From NCBI GenBank assembly GCA_016185465.1, contig JACPNO010000007.1:1-43617 (forward strand): a stretch of DNA of 43,617 bases. Reading direction: 5' to 3'. The translations under genes were made by a program, and so were the position numbers. The notes under the pieces were generated by a model that worked only from the letters and a program-made list of their open reading frames with translations, did not search any database and was not told the DNA's origin. Below are positions 9,287-16,987 of this stretch, piece after piece (the first letter of the stretch is position 1; each line of letters begins with the position of its first letter). This stretch comes from Candidatus Solibacter usitatus. Its GTDB lineage: Bacteria > Acidobacteriota > Terriglobia > Bryobacterales > Bryobacteraceae.

Positions 9287-11680
9287 CTATTTGCGCAGAA
9301 AGTTGGCCGCCGGATCGAGCGCCACCCGGGTCGGCGCTTCCGCCAGAGTTACCGTAAACGAAACCGGCTCATTGGCGGTTTCTACCCAAGTGACCTGTTT
9401 GCGATTGGCGAATTGAATCTCCACCGGCACCTGCGCGCTGAAATCGTCATCCACATCGGCCTGTGAAATCGTCCCGGTCAGTTTTAGATTGGGGGCCTTG
9501 CCGCGCACGGTGTAGGAAAGTTTTAGAGTGGGGATGCCGGTGCCATACACCCACTGCTCGAAAAACGCCTCCAGTTTTGGATCGCGGGATTTCGGCGGCA
9601 GGAATTGGGCCGCCAGCACGCGAAATTGCTCGGTGGAGATTGGCTTCCATTCATAGCGGCGACGCAGCTCGCCCAGCATGGCCAGGAAGCGCTCGTCGCC
9701 AAGGCGGGAACGCAGCATGTGCAGAATCCACGAGCCTTTTCCGTAAGTGATGAACTGCCAGGCGAACGGAGATTGCGCGGTTTCCAGACGCGGGCCCAGC
9801 ACGATCGGCCCGGTCGATTCCAGAGTCAGATTCGCGGGCGTCTTCGACAGCAGCCGGGTCTTGTACTCCTCCAGCATTAGGTCGATCGTATGGCGTCCGC
9901 TGCGCTTCTCCAGATACAGCAGCGCCGAATAGTTGGCCAGCGATTCCATGATCCAGTCGTCGCGATATCCGGCGGAAGTCACCACGTTGCCCCACCACTG
10001 GTGCGCGGTTTCGTGGGCCTGCAGCAGATCGGTGAAAAAACTGTGGCCGCCCGCGTTCAACAGCACCGGCCGCTCGTGGGGCCGCAGATACGAGAGCGTC
10101 GAGAGATAAACCAATCCGCCAAAGCCCTGGCCAAACGTGCCGGGCACCGGCGAGACCACCAGGTGGCGCAGCGGCGGCGGACCGAAGTTCGCGGACATGA
10201 ATTCGAGAGCCGCGGCCACCTCGGCGGCCAGCTCCGGCAGGCGCGCGGCTGGATTCGGGACATTGGGCGGAAGCGTGCCCAGTAACTCGGGCGACGGCCG
10301 CCGTGACCAGATGGGCACCTCGCGGGCAAGTCCGGTGCGGTGCGGTCCCGGCTGCAGCGATTTCTCCACTTTCTGATTGGCGCAAACCTCCACGCTGTAC
10401 CCGCTGCGCGTCACGTTTTCCCGCAGGTAATGGCCCAGGTTGAAACCAGCCAGGCGGATAGGCGCGGCGGTCACGCGGCGAGTGATGCGCCAGGAACCTT
10501 CGGTTTTATCGCTGGTAATTTCTCCCGCCGTCACCAGGTCCAGGTCCTTGGGATAGCGGAAGGTGACATCGTAGCGGGCGAACTGCATGTTGTGGTTGGG
10601 ATACCAGCCGCCGCGCGCGCCCACGGAAAAAACCTGATTGCCGGCGTCGAAGATCACTTCGCCTTCATGACGCAATTCCACTTCGTATTCGCGCCCAATC
10701 TCCAGCGGCTGCGCCGGCAGCACCAGGAAGCGCTCGTTGCCTTCGCCCCAAACCAGTCCCGATCTCACCGTTTCCCGCTGCAGCACCTCAGCCGGATGGC
10801 CGTCGATGAGCGCCGACGTCACTTTCATGCGGCGCGAAATCTGGAACGGCAGAGCTCGCTCGCTGCCCGCGGCCGGCGTCACTTTCACGCGCGTGATCGC
10901 CCGCAGCCGCAAGTCGGATTCCACCGTCGCGTCGATACGAAAATCTTTCACCGCCAGCGTGGTTTCGAGCGGGGCGCGCGTGTGTTTGCGGAATGGCAAT
11001 GTTTCGAAACTGGCCCAGACGTCGAACACCGCGCGCATCTCACGCGTCACGGTCTGGCCGATGAGTAGCTGCTCGGCCTCGCGGGGATCGTAAATCAAAT
11101 CGAAGTTGCGCAGCGTTTTGCCGCTCAGCAGCGCGGCGAAGAAACCCGACTCTGCGCGCTGGGAGGAAAGCAGATCCTCCACCAGGCGGGTTTCGAAGCT
11201 GGCGGAGAGATTGCGCACGCCCACATCCCACTTCTCCGCCATCAGCACGCCGATTTCCGGGCTCTTCTTGGGAAATGGATTGGCGCGAATCTGGGCCATC
11301 AGTTGCGCGTAAGTGTTATCGCCGAACAGGAAGACCGCAGCCGCGAAATGTTCGTCCAGGTTGGGGGAGCCGGTCGCCGCCGCGAGCGACTGCCTCTCTC
11401 CCCGGCTGGGCGCCAGCAACAAGATCTCGGCATCGCCGCCCTCGACGTCGGTGGTGAATACCGCCGAGGTGCGCACGCCGCCCACCGGCTTGCCAAAAAT
11501 CAAATAGCCGTCGGTGAGATACAGCCGTGCGTCGTCTTTGGAAAAGCTGAGGTCGCGGACGCGATAGCATTCCTCCGGATCGAGCGACGCCTCACGAATC
11601 TGGCGGCTCAGATCGGTGAGCGTGGTCGCGCCTTGCAGACACACCGATAGCAGGCAGACCGCAGGAAGCCCTCGCACCAT
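9287..11680 (-). CDS. M1-like metallopeptidase with divergent exopeptidase motif
   Basis: 797 residues with a signal peptide (MVRGLPAVCLLSVCLQG). The zinc site is intact: HETAH (His556, Glu557, His560), then 18 residues, then Glu579 in WIMESLANYSALLYLE. At the position of the GAMEN exopeptidase loop the sequence reads FGQGFGGLVYLST, without the N-terminus-binding Glu. The roughly 200 N-terminal residues are not typical of M1 and have no recognised domain. It is exported and probably peptidolytic, but may not be a classical aminopeptidase. It lies directly upstream of the lipoprotein M1 gene on the same strand and may be co-transcribed. ATG 11680 coincides with the signal peptide start. Confidence 0.85.
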   Translation of the reverse strand: MVRGLPAVCLLSVCLQGATTLTDLSRQIREASLDPEECYRVRDLSFSKDDARLYLTDGYLIFGKPVGGVRTSAVFTTDVEGGDAEILLLAPSRGERQSLAAATGSPNLDEHFAAAVFLFGDNTYAQLMAQIRANPFPKKSPEIGVLMAEKWDVGVRNLSASFETRLVEDLLSSQRAESGFFAALLSGKTLRNFDLIYDPREAEQLLIGQTVTREMRAVFDVWASFETLPFRKHTRAPLETTLAVKDFRIDATVESDLRLRAITRVKVTPAAGSERALPFQISRRMKVTSALIDGHPAEVLQRETVRSGLVWGEGNERFLVLPAQPLEIGREYEVELRHEGEVIFDAGNQVFSVGARGGWYPNHNMQFARYDVTFRYPKDLDLVTAGEITSDKTEGSWRITRRVTAAPIRLAGFNLGHYLRENVTRSGYSVEVCANQKVEKSLQPGPHRTGLAREVPIWSRRPSPELLGTLPPNVPNPAARLPELAAEVAAALEFMSANFGPPPLRHLVVSPVPGTFGQGFGGLVYLSTLSYLRPHERPVLLNAGGHSFFTDLLQAHETAHQWWGNVVTSAGYRDDWIMESLANYSALLYLEKRSGRHTIDLMLEEYKTRLLSKTPANLTLESTGPIVLGPRLETAQSPFAWQFITYGKGSWILHMLRSRLGDERFLAMLGELRRRYEWKPISTEQFRVLAAQFLPPKSRDPKLEAFFEQWVYGTGIPTLKLSYTVRGKAPNLKLTGTISQADVDDDFSAQVPVEIQFANRKQVTWVETANEPVSFTVTLAEAPTRVALDPAANFLRK

Positions 11681-11877
11681 GTTAATAGTCTACTGCCGTC
11701 TTAGACCTGACGTGTGCCGCGCGGTGGGATAGGAGATGCCCAAAACTGCCCACCTACGAAAAATCTGGTGGGGCGCGAGGGTACTATGAGTTTATTCGAA
11801 GGGATTCAAAATCGGCCGAAAGGGTTGGAGGAAGGATAAACGCCGTTAGTGCCCAGGCCACTGAGATGGGAGACTGA

Positions 11878-12258
11878 TTGCTGCTCGGGTGGTATCTAGA
11901 CGAGATCATCGTTTTCCTGTTGCGGACGTTGTTCCGGCTCATTCGGGATCGCAATACGAAAACATGGCCGAGAGTCGAAGGAGAGATTCACGCTTCGGGT
12001 CGTTCCATCTCTTTCTATCCCACAGCCGAAATTACGTACATGTACTCCGTTAACGACGGGCGCCATTTCGGTACTCACGAGAGAGCCTTCTTCTTCCGTA
12101 ATTCTGTCGAGGAATACACAAAGGGGTTTATCCCGAATAGTAAAGTAACCATACGCTACAGCGCGGATGATCCCGATAAGTCGTTTGTGTCGGTGCATGA
12201 TCAGGTTGCACCTCCGCTTTGGGCAACCCGCTATCGCGAGGAAGATCCAAGAATTTAG
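11878..12258 (+). CDS. DUF3592-like membrane protein
   Basis: 126 residues. A hydrophobic N-terminal stretch (residues 2-23) is followed by WPRVEGEIHAS, then ITYMYSVNDGRHFGT, then SKVTIRYSADDPDKSFV. This order of WPxxxGxI, YxYxVxG and VxVxYxPxxP matches the DUF3592 family, small membrane-anchored beta-rich proteins of unknown function. The TTG start has GGGAG five nt upstream (11868-11872); the in-frame ATG at 11866 runs into a stop after three codons. The base composition is a little less GC-rich than the flanking genes. It ends 8 bp from the end of the convergent tetR gene. Confidence 0.65.
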   Translation: MLLGWYLDEIIVFLLRTLFRLIRDRNTKTWPRVEGEIHASGRSISFYPTAEITYMYSVNDGRHFGTHERAFFFRNSVEEYTKGFIPNSKVTIRYSADDPDKSFVSVHDQVAPPLWATRYREEDPRI

Positions 12259-12266
12259 TAGGCTTT

Positions 12267-12914
12267 CTATCTCCTCTCCCGTATGCTCTTGCCTCGTTGA
12301 AACGGATTGACAACCCGCTTACGCGGCCGTGCCTTTCGCCGAAACGGGCCTAGCAGCGTTTCGATATCGTCGCGCAGCCACTGCACAACCGTCCCTTCGC
12401 GCATGATTGCCCAGTTCAGCATTGATCCGCTGGACATGGCGCACAGCGCGCGGACAAGGCGCGCCGTGTCGCAGCGCGCCAGTTCACCGGCGGCCACGGC
12501 TTCGTCCAGCAGCGCCTTGTATCCCGCCATCATGGCGCGCGAATTAGCCAATGCCAGGCGGTGAAAATCAGGATCGGTAAGATCGATTTCGAGGAACGCC
12601 AGGTTGTTGGCCATCGCTTCGGGCGTCTCGCACATGTGCGCCATCTCTTCAAGCGACGCGGTGAGCGCGTCGAGCGGCGACCGGTGGGCCGCGCGAATTC
12701 TGGCGAAGCACTCGTCCACGCCCGCCATTCCCTGCTGTGCTACGGCCAACAGCAAGCCGCGCTTGGAGCCGAAGCGCTGGAGCAGCGTCGCCGGCGCGAG
12801 TCCCGCTTCCTTGGCGACGTCGGCCAGGGTCAGGCGGGCTGGACCGATGCGGGATATCACGCGAAAAGCGGCGGTGAGGACGTCGGCGTCGGGAGTGACC
12901 TTGCGGCGGCTCAT
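12267..12914 (-). CDS. TetR family transcriptional regulator
   Basis: 215 residues. The N-terminal helix-turn-helix spans about residues 14-60, with TLADVAKEAGLAPATLLQRF as recognition segment. The all-helical C-terminal part is a ligand-binding/dimerisation domain. The tail (from about 192) is very basic. It is divergent from the SDR operon, and the 77-bp intergenic space holds an operator-like palindrome between the two starts, so it probably represses itself and the operon and is released by an unknown small molecule. ATG 12914 lies only 5 nt after a perfect TATAAT on the same strand, so the transcript may be leaderless. Confidence 0.92.
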   Translation of the reverse strand: MSRRKVTPDADVLTAAFRVISRIGPARLTLADVAKEAGLAPATLLQRFGSKRGLLLAVAQQGMAGVDECFARIRAAHRSPLDALTASLEEMAHMCETPEAMANNLAFLEIDLTDPDFHRLALANSRAMMAGYKALLDEAVAAGELARCDTARLVRALCAMSSGSMLNWAIMREGTVVQWLRDDIETLLGPFRRKARPRKRVVNPFQRGKSIRERR

Positions 12915-12919
12915 AGTCG

Positions 12920-12940
12920 ATTATAAACGAACGTTCATTT
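12920..12940 (-). promoter_or_regulatory. tetR -10 element and TetR operator-like palindrome
   Basis: On the minus strand TATAAT occupies 12925-12920, with no consensus -35 at 17 bp. Directly upstream (12925-12940) is a 16-bp near-palindrome centred on GAACGTTC (12929-12936), with outer AAA/TTT arms and one mismatched pair. This placement would let TetR block its own promoter and lies just upstream of the -35 box of the divergent operon. Confidence 0.6.
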
Positions 12941-12945
12941 TACTA

Positions 12946-12974
12946 TTGACAATATGTGAACCACCGATTATATT
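12946..12974 (+). promoter_or_regulatory. Sigma-70 type promoter of the SDR operon
   Basis: TTGACA (12946-12951), a 17-bp spacer and TATATT (12969-12974) match the vegetative consensus in 11 of 12 positions. Transcription should start near 12981, right at the GGAGG (12981-12985) that serves ATG 12992. This rules out the upstream in-frame GTG at 12956 as the start. Confidence 0.7.
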
Positions 12975-12991
12975 CGACCTGGAGGTGGCCG

Positions 12992-13933
12992 ATGAACCAG
13001 CCCAGCCTCAAAGGACAAGTCGCCCTGGTCGCCGGGGCCACGCGCGGCGCCGGGCGCGGCATTGCCTGCATGCTGGGCGAGGCGGGCGCCACGGTCTATT
13101 GCAGCGGCCGCGGCACGCGCGAACATCCCACCACGACCGGCTATTACGCGGGCCGCCCCGAAACCATCGACGAGACAGCGGAAATGGTCACGCGCTACGG
13201 CGGGGTGGGCATCGCCGCGCGCACGGATCATCTTGTCCCCGAGCAGGTCGAAGCGCTCATCGAGCGCGTGCGCCGCGAACAGGGGCGGCTCGATGTGCTG
13301 GTCAACGATATTTCGGAAGGTGAAGAGCACGAATGGAAACCGTTCTGGAAGTTGGATCTCGACAAAGGTTTCCGCATGCTGCGCAATGCGCTCCATTCGC
13401 ACATCATCACCAGCCGCTACGCCGCGCCGCTCATGATTGAAGGCGGCCGCGGGCTCATCGTCGAGATCGGCGATGGCGATACGCTCGATTACCGCCAGAA
13501 TCTTTTCTACGACCTGGTCAAAATCTCGGTGAGCCGGTTCGCCCACGCCATGGCGGAGGAGTTGCACAAACACGGTGTGGCGGCAGTGGCCGTGACGCCC
13601 GGGTTCATGCGCACGGAGGCCATGCTGGACCACTTTGGCGTGACGGAAGCCAACTGGCGCGACGGCGGCAAAAAAGATCCCAACTTTCTGAACTCCGAGA
13701 CGCCTTTTTTCGTCGGCCGCGCCATCGCGGCGCTGGCCGCGGATCCACACGTCCTGAAAAAATCCGGCAGCTTGTATAGCTCGTGGGAGTTATCTCGCGA
13801 GTACGGTTTTGACGACATCGATGGATCGCGCCCGGACTGGGGCCGCAATTTTGATATCGAGGCGTACTTCCGCAAGTCATCCAAAACCAAAGTTCGCTGG
13901 CAAATCTCGCGCTGGCAGGAGGAGTTGCGATGA
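12992..13933 (+). CDS. SDR family oxidoreductase
   Basis: 313 residues with a Rossmann fold. GATRGAGRG (residues 15-23) is the NAD(P)-binding glycine motif, and YDLVK (Tyr173, Lys177) is the catalytic YxxxK. The position 13 residues before Tyr, normally the catalytic Ser, is Gly160 within VEIGDGDT, so the standard Ser-Tyr-Lys triad is incomplete. The overall layout resembles the DHRS1-like branch of short-chain dehydrogenases. The substrate is unknown. ATG 12992 follows GGAGG with good spacing; the longer GTG start lies upstream of the predicted transcription start. It is the first gene of a three-gene operon; its stop overlaps the next start by 4 bp. Repression by the divergent TetR protein is likely. 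Confidence 0.9.
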   Translation: MNQPSLKGQVALVAGATRGAGRGIACMLGEAGATVYCSGRGTREHPTTTGYYAGRPETIDETAEMVTRYGGVGIAARTDHLVPEQVEALIERVRREQGRLDVLVNDISEGEEHEWKPFWKLDLDKGFRMLRNALHSHIITSRYAAPLMIEGGRGLIVEIGDGDTLDYRQNLFYDLVKISVSRFAHAMAEELHKHGVAAVAVTPGFMRTEAMLDHFGVTEANWRDGGKKDPNFLNSETPFFVGRAIAALAADPHVLKKSGSLYSSWELSREYGFDDIDGSRPDWGRNFDIEAYFRKSSKTKVRWQISRWQEELR

Positions 13934-14487
13934 AAAAGAGGAAAATTCTGGTTTACGTCGCCACCAGCGCCGACGGCTACATCGCCCGCGCCGATGGCAG
14001 CGTCGACTGGCTGAACCGGCCGCGAACGGCCGGCGACTACGGCATGGGCGCCTTCTTCCGCACCATCGATACGATCCTGTGGGGCCGCAAGACCTACGAC
14101 ATGTCGGCCGGCATGGGCGGTGGCGGCGGAGGTTTCGGCGCGAAGACCAGGAACTACGTCTTCACTCACCGCCCGCCGGAAAAGCCGGTAGCGGGCATCG
14201 AGTTCGTCAACCAGCCGGTCAGCGCCTTCGCCAAGCGTCTTCGCGCCCAAGCCGGCAAGGACGTATGGATCATGGGCGGCGGCGGGTTGATCGCGTCATT
14301 TCTCGACGCGGGCGAGATCGATGAGTTCATTGTTCATGTGATCCCGACCTTCATCGGCGAAGGCATTCCGCTGATTCATCCCAAGCGGCGCTCGGTTGAA
14401 CTGGCGTTGCTCGCCTCGCGCCGGTTCTCCGATGGCGTCGTGCGCCTGCACTATCGCGTTAAGAGCAGCGCTACAATACCAGGGTGA
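13930..14487 (+). CDS. Dihydrofolate-reductase-fold reductase (RibD C-terminal-like)
   Basis: 185 residues. VYVATSADGYIARADGSVDW at the start, TILWGRKTYD (about 55) and VWIMGGGGLIASFLDAGEIDE (about 115-135, quoted here as a motif of 20 plus) mark the family of stand-alone DHFR/RibD-C reductases such as YyaP/YwjB proteins. These bind NADPH and probably reduce small molecules rather than folate. GMGGGGGGF (about 61-69) is an unusual glycine run. It overlaps both neighbours by 4 bp (ATGA upstream, GTGA downstream), so translation is coupled throughout the operon. Confidence 0.85.
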   Translation: MKKRKILVYVATSADGYIARADGSVDWLNRPRTAGDYGMGAFFRTIDTILWGRKTYDMSAGMGGGGGGFGAKTRNYVFTHRPPEKPVAGIEFVNQPVSAFAKRLRAQAGKDVWIMGGGGLIASFLDAGEIDEFIVHVIPTFIGEGIPLIHPKRRSVELALLASRRFSDGVVRLHYRVKSSATIPG

Positions 14488-15437
14488 ATCGACGAACTTT
14501 TCTCGGTGCCGCGGCCAGCATGGCATTACCCGCTACGGACGCACAAACGGCGTCCATCCCTATCATCGACACGCATATTCATTTGTTCGATACGACGCGC
14601 CCGCAAGGCGTGCCCTGGCCGGACAAGAACAATGCCGTGCTCTACAAGCCTGCGCTGCCGGACCGCTACCGCAAGATTGCCGCGCCGCTGGGCGTAGTCG
14701 GCGCGATCGAAGTGGAAGCCAGCCCGCTGGTGGAGGACAACCAGTGGGTGCTCGATATTGCGGCCAAGGACAAGATGATTGTCGGGTTGGTCGGCGATCT
14801 CGAAGTTGGCAAAACAGGCTTCCGCCCAAATTTCGACCGCCTGCACCGCAACCCGCTGTTTCTCGGCATCCGCTGCGGGAACTTGTGGGGACGCGATCTC
14901 AGCATGGATATGGCGAGCCCGCAGTTCATTACCGATCTGAAAATCCTGGCCGACGCCGGCCTGGAAATGGACACCGCCAATCCAACGCCCAAGCTGATGG
15001 CCAGCATCCTCAAACTAACCGATCTGATTCCCAATCTGCGCATCGTGGTGGATCACCTGCTTCAGCCCGACCCACCCGCCGACCCGGCCGCCCGCAAGGC
15101 GTTTCAGGCAACATTGCGCGAGCTGGGCAAGCGCCCGCACATTTACGCCAAGATTTCCGAAGTTCTGCGCCGCGTGGACGGCCGCGTTCCCGAAGACTTG
15201 AATTTCTATCGCGGCCGTTTGGATGAGCTCTGGGAATACTTCGGCCAGGATCGCCTGATGTACGGCAGCGACTGGCCCAACAGCGATATTTGGGCCGAGT
15301 ATCCCAAGGCGCTGAAAATCGTTCAAGAATATATCGCCACCAAGGGCCCGGGCGTCGCGGAAAAAATTTTCTGGAAGAATTCCATCGCGGCCTATCGCTG
15401 GGTGCACCGCGAAGCCAATCAACCCAAGCTGGCGTGA
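14484..15437 (+). CDS. Exported amidohydrolase-2 family TIM-barrel hydrolase
   Basis: 317 residues starting with a Tat-type signal (MNRRTFLGAAASMALPA, with RR-T-F-L). The mature protein begins IIDTHIHLFD, the HxH metal site of the amidohydrolase-2 family (2-pyrone-4,6-dicarboxylate lactonase and fuconolactonase relatives). Later motifs are VVDHL (about 188), MYGSDWPNS (about 260, the metal-binding Asp) and KNSIAAYRW near the end. It probably hydrolyses a lactone or carboxylated ring compound outside the cytoplasm. The GTG start overlaps the previous stop by 4 bp. The two preceding genes encode likely cytoplasmic reductases, so the operon may take up and modify one compound class; this is inference. 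Confidence 0.87.
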   Translation: MNRRTFLGAAASMALPATDAQTASIPIIDTHIHLFDTTRPQGVPWPDKNNAVLYKPALPDRYRKIAAPLGVVGAIEVEASPLVEDNQWVLDIAAKDKMIVGLVGDLEVGKTGFRPNFDRLHRNPLFLGIRCGNLWGRDLSMDMASPQFITDLKILADAGLEMDTANPTPKLMASILKLTDLIPNLRIVVDHLLQPDPPADPAARKAFQATLRELGKRPHIYAKISEVLRRVDGRVPEDLNFYRGRLDELWEYFGQDRLMYGSDWPNSDIWAEYPKALKIVQEYIATKGPGVAEKIFWKNSIAAYRWVHREANQPKLA

Positions 15438-15445
15438 TCGGGCGC

Positions 15446-15485
15446 GGCTGAAGCAACCCCTCAAGGGTAAACAAGCTCTTCAGCC
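15446..15485. repeat. Imperfect hairpin after the SDR operon; rest of gap empty
   Basis: GGCTGAAG (15446-15453) pairs with CTTCAGCC (15478-15485), and an inner ACCC/GGGT hairpin lies at 15456-15468. No T-run follows, so it is not a classical intrinsic terminator. It begins 8 nt after the amidohydrolase stop. The remaining 15486-15668 contains only a weak 25-codon frame (GTG 15560) and the AAGGAG ribosome-binding site of the next gene. Confidence 0.5.
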
Positions 15486-15668
15486 TGTATTCGCAAAAGC
15501 GACATTCACTGAAGTGGCGAACAGCTCAGCGGTAGCGGGAAGTCATTTAAGGAAATCAGGTGAACTTCGGACCTCAGCTCGATACTTTGCTGGCGGAAAT
15601 TGGTCCACGGATTGACTCAGTGAGACTGAAGCAATAGACTCTTAGGCAATACCGGGAAGGAGTGGGAC

Positions 15669-16976
15669 ATGGTGAGTGCCTGGTTTCCCCGCGCGGGCGC
15701 TGTTGCGTTCGGCGCTTGTCTGTCGCTTGCAGGCCACGCATGCGCCGCGGAATTATCCAAGCCGGTAACATTCGCCAAAGACGTCGCCCCGATTCTTCAG
15801 GCCAAGTGCGAGACGTGCCATCGCAAGGGCACCAGCGCGCCGATGTCGCTCGTCACCTATGCCGAGACGCGGCCATGGGCGAAATCCATCCGCGAGCGCG
15901 TGATTTCGCGCAACATGCCGCCGTGGCATATCGATAAGACGGTCGGCATCCAGCATTTTCAAAATGACCGCTCGCTCTCGGATGCGCAGATTGACACCAT
16001 TGTCCGCTGGGTGAATGCGGGCGCGCCGTTGGGAGACGTGAAAGATCTGCCGCCCGCGCAAGTGTGGCCCGATGAAGAAGGCTGGCAGCTGGCGAAACAA
16101 TACGGCGAGCCGGATCTAGTGATCAAATCCGAGCCGTACACGATGCCGGCGCAAGGGCAGGACGTCTGGTGGAAGCCACTGGCCGATCTTCCGATCACCG
16201 AAGCGCGCTGGGTGCGTGCAGTCGAAATGCGACCGGCGACGCCGGCGGGCCGCAGAATTGTGCATCATGCGCTGGCGCAACTGGAGCAGGATGAGCCGGG
16301 CGCGGCCAGCGTCGCGGGCGGCAACGGCCCCGGCCTCTTTATGGAATGGGCCATCGGCAAACAATTCGATCAGTATCGCGCCGGCTCCGGCAAGTTGCTG
16401 CTGCCCGGAGGCAAGATTCGCTGGGACATCCATTATCACGCGGTCGGCGAGCCGATTCGCGATCACGTGGAGCTGGGAATTTATCTCTACCCGAAAGGCG
16501 AGGAGCCGAAATATCGCACGCGCCTCTCGTATTGGGAGGCGATGTCGGCCAGCACGAATATCGATATTCCGCCCAACACGATCGCCGAGACGCAGGGCTT
16601 TCACGTGCTGAGACAAGCAGCGCGCCTGGAGAATTTTCAGCCGCACATGCACCTGCGCGGCAAGGCAATGTCGATGGAAGCCATTCTGCCCGATGGCTCG
16701 ACGCGCATGCTGAGCCACGTCGATCATTTCAATTTCAACTGGATGAACAATTACATCTACACCGACGATGCGGCGCCGGTATTGCCGAAAGGCACGATGA
16801 TCCGCATCACCGCCTGGTGGGACAATACCGCCGCCAACCCGAACAATCCCGATCCGAATCAGTGGGTGGGCTACGGCGACCGCACGGTCGATGAAATGGC
16901 GCATGCCTGGGTCAACGTGACCTATCTCACGGATCAGGATTACAAGGACTGGGTCGCGAAGAACAAGTCCAACTAG
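15669..16976 (+). CDS. Cytochrome c fused to a PHM-like copper monooxygenase domain
   Basis: 435 residues, signal peptide to about residue 27. A short cytochrome c domain follows with CETCH (Cys47, Cys50, His51) and a candidate heme Met in RNMPPWH (Met83). The rest resembles the type II copper, ascorbate-dependent monooxygenase fold (peptidylglycine hydroxylating monooxygenase/dopamine hydroxylase). VHHAL (His199-His200) and DIHYHAVG (His255) look like the CuH ligands; PHMHLRG (His326, His328) and DEM (Met410) look like the CuM ligands. The protein is periplasmic, and the heme could deliver electrons to copper. Function and substrate are inferred from the fold only. ATG 15669 is preceded by AAGGAG. 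The gene is 11 bp upstream of an exported partner. Confidence 0.8.
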   Translation: MVSAWFPRAGAVAFGACLSLAGHACAAELSKPVTFAKDVAPILQAKCETCHRKGTSAPMSLVTYAETRPWAKSIRERVISRNMPPWHIDKTVGIQHFQNDRSLSDAQIDTIVRWVNAGAPLGDVKDLPPAQVWPDEEGWQLAKQYGEPDLVIKSEPYTMPAQGQDVWWKPLADLPITEARWVRAVEMRPATPAGRRIVHHALAQLEQDEPGAASVAGGNGPGLFMEWAIGKQFDQYRAGSGKLLLPGGKIRWDIHYHAVGEPIRDHVELGIYLYPKGEEPKYRTRLSYWEAMSASTNIDIPPNTIAETQGFHVLRQAARLENFQPHMHLRGKAMSMEAILPDGSTRMLSHVDHFNFNWMNNYIYTDDAAPVLPKGTMIRITAWWDNTAANPNNPDPNQWVGYGDRTVDEMAHAWVNVTYLTDQDYKDWVAKNKSN

Positions 16977-16987
16977 CTAACGCCGAC

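Noticed and set aside
11787-11840. 17-codon ORF MSLFEGIQNRPKGLEEG before the DUF3592-like gene
   Set aside because: Too short and without a clear ribosome-binding site or promoter.
15560-15637. 25-codon GTG ORF with AAGGA upstream (MNFGPQLDTLLAEIG...)
   Set aside because: The ribosome-binding site is plausible, but there is no promoter and no known pattern; it could be chance. Conservation in relatives would change this.
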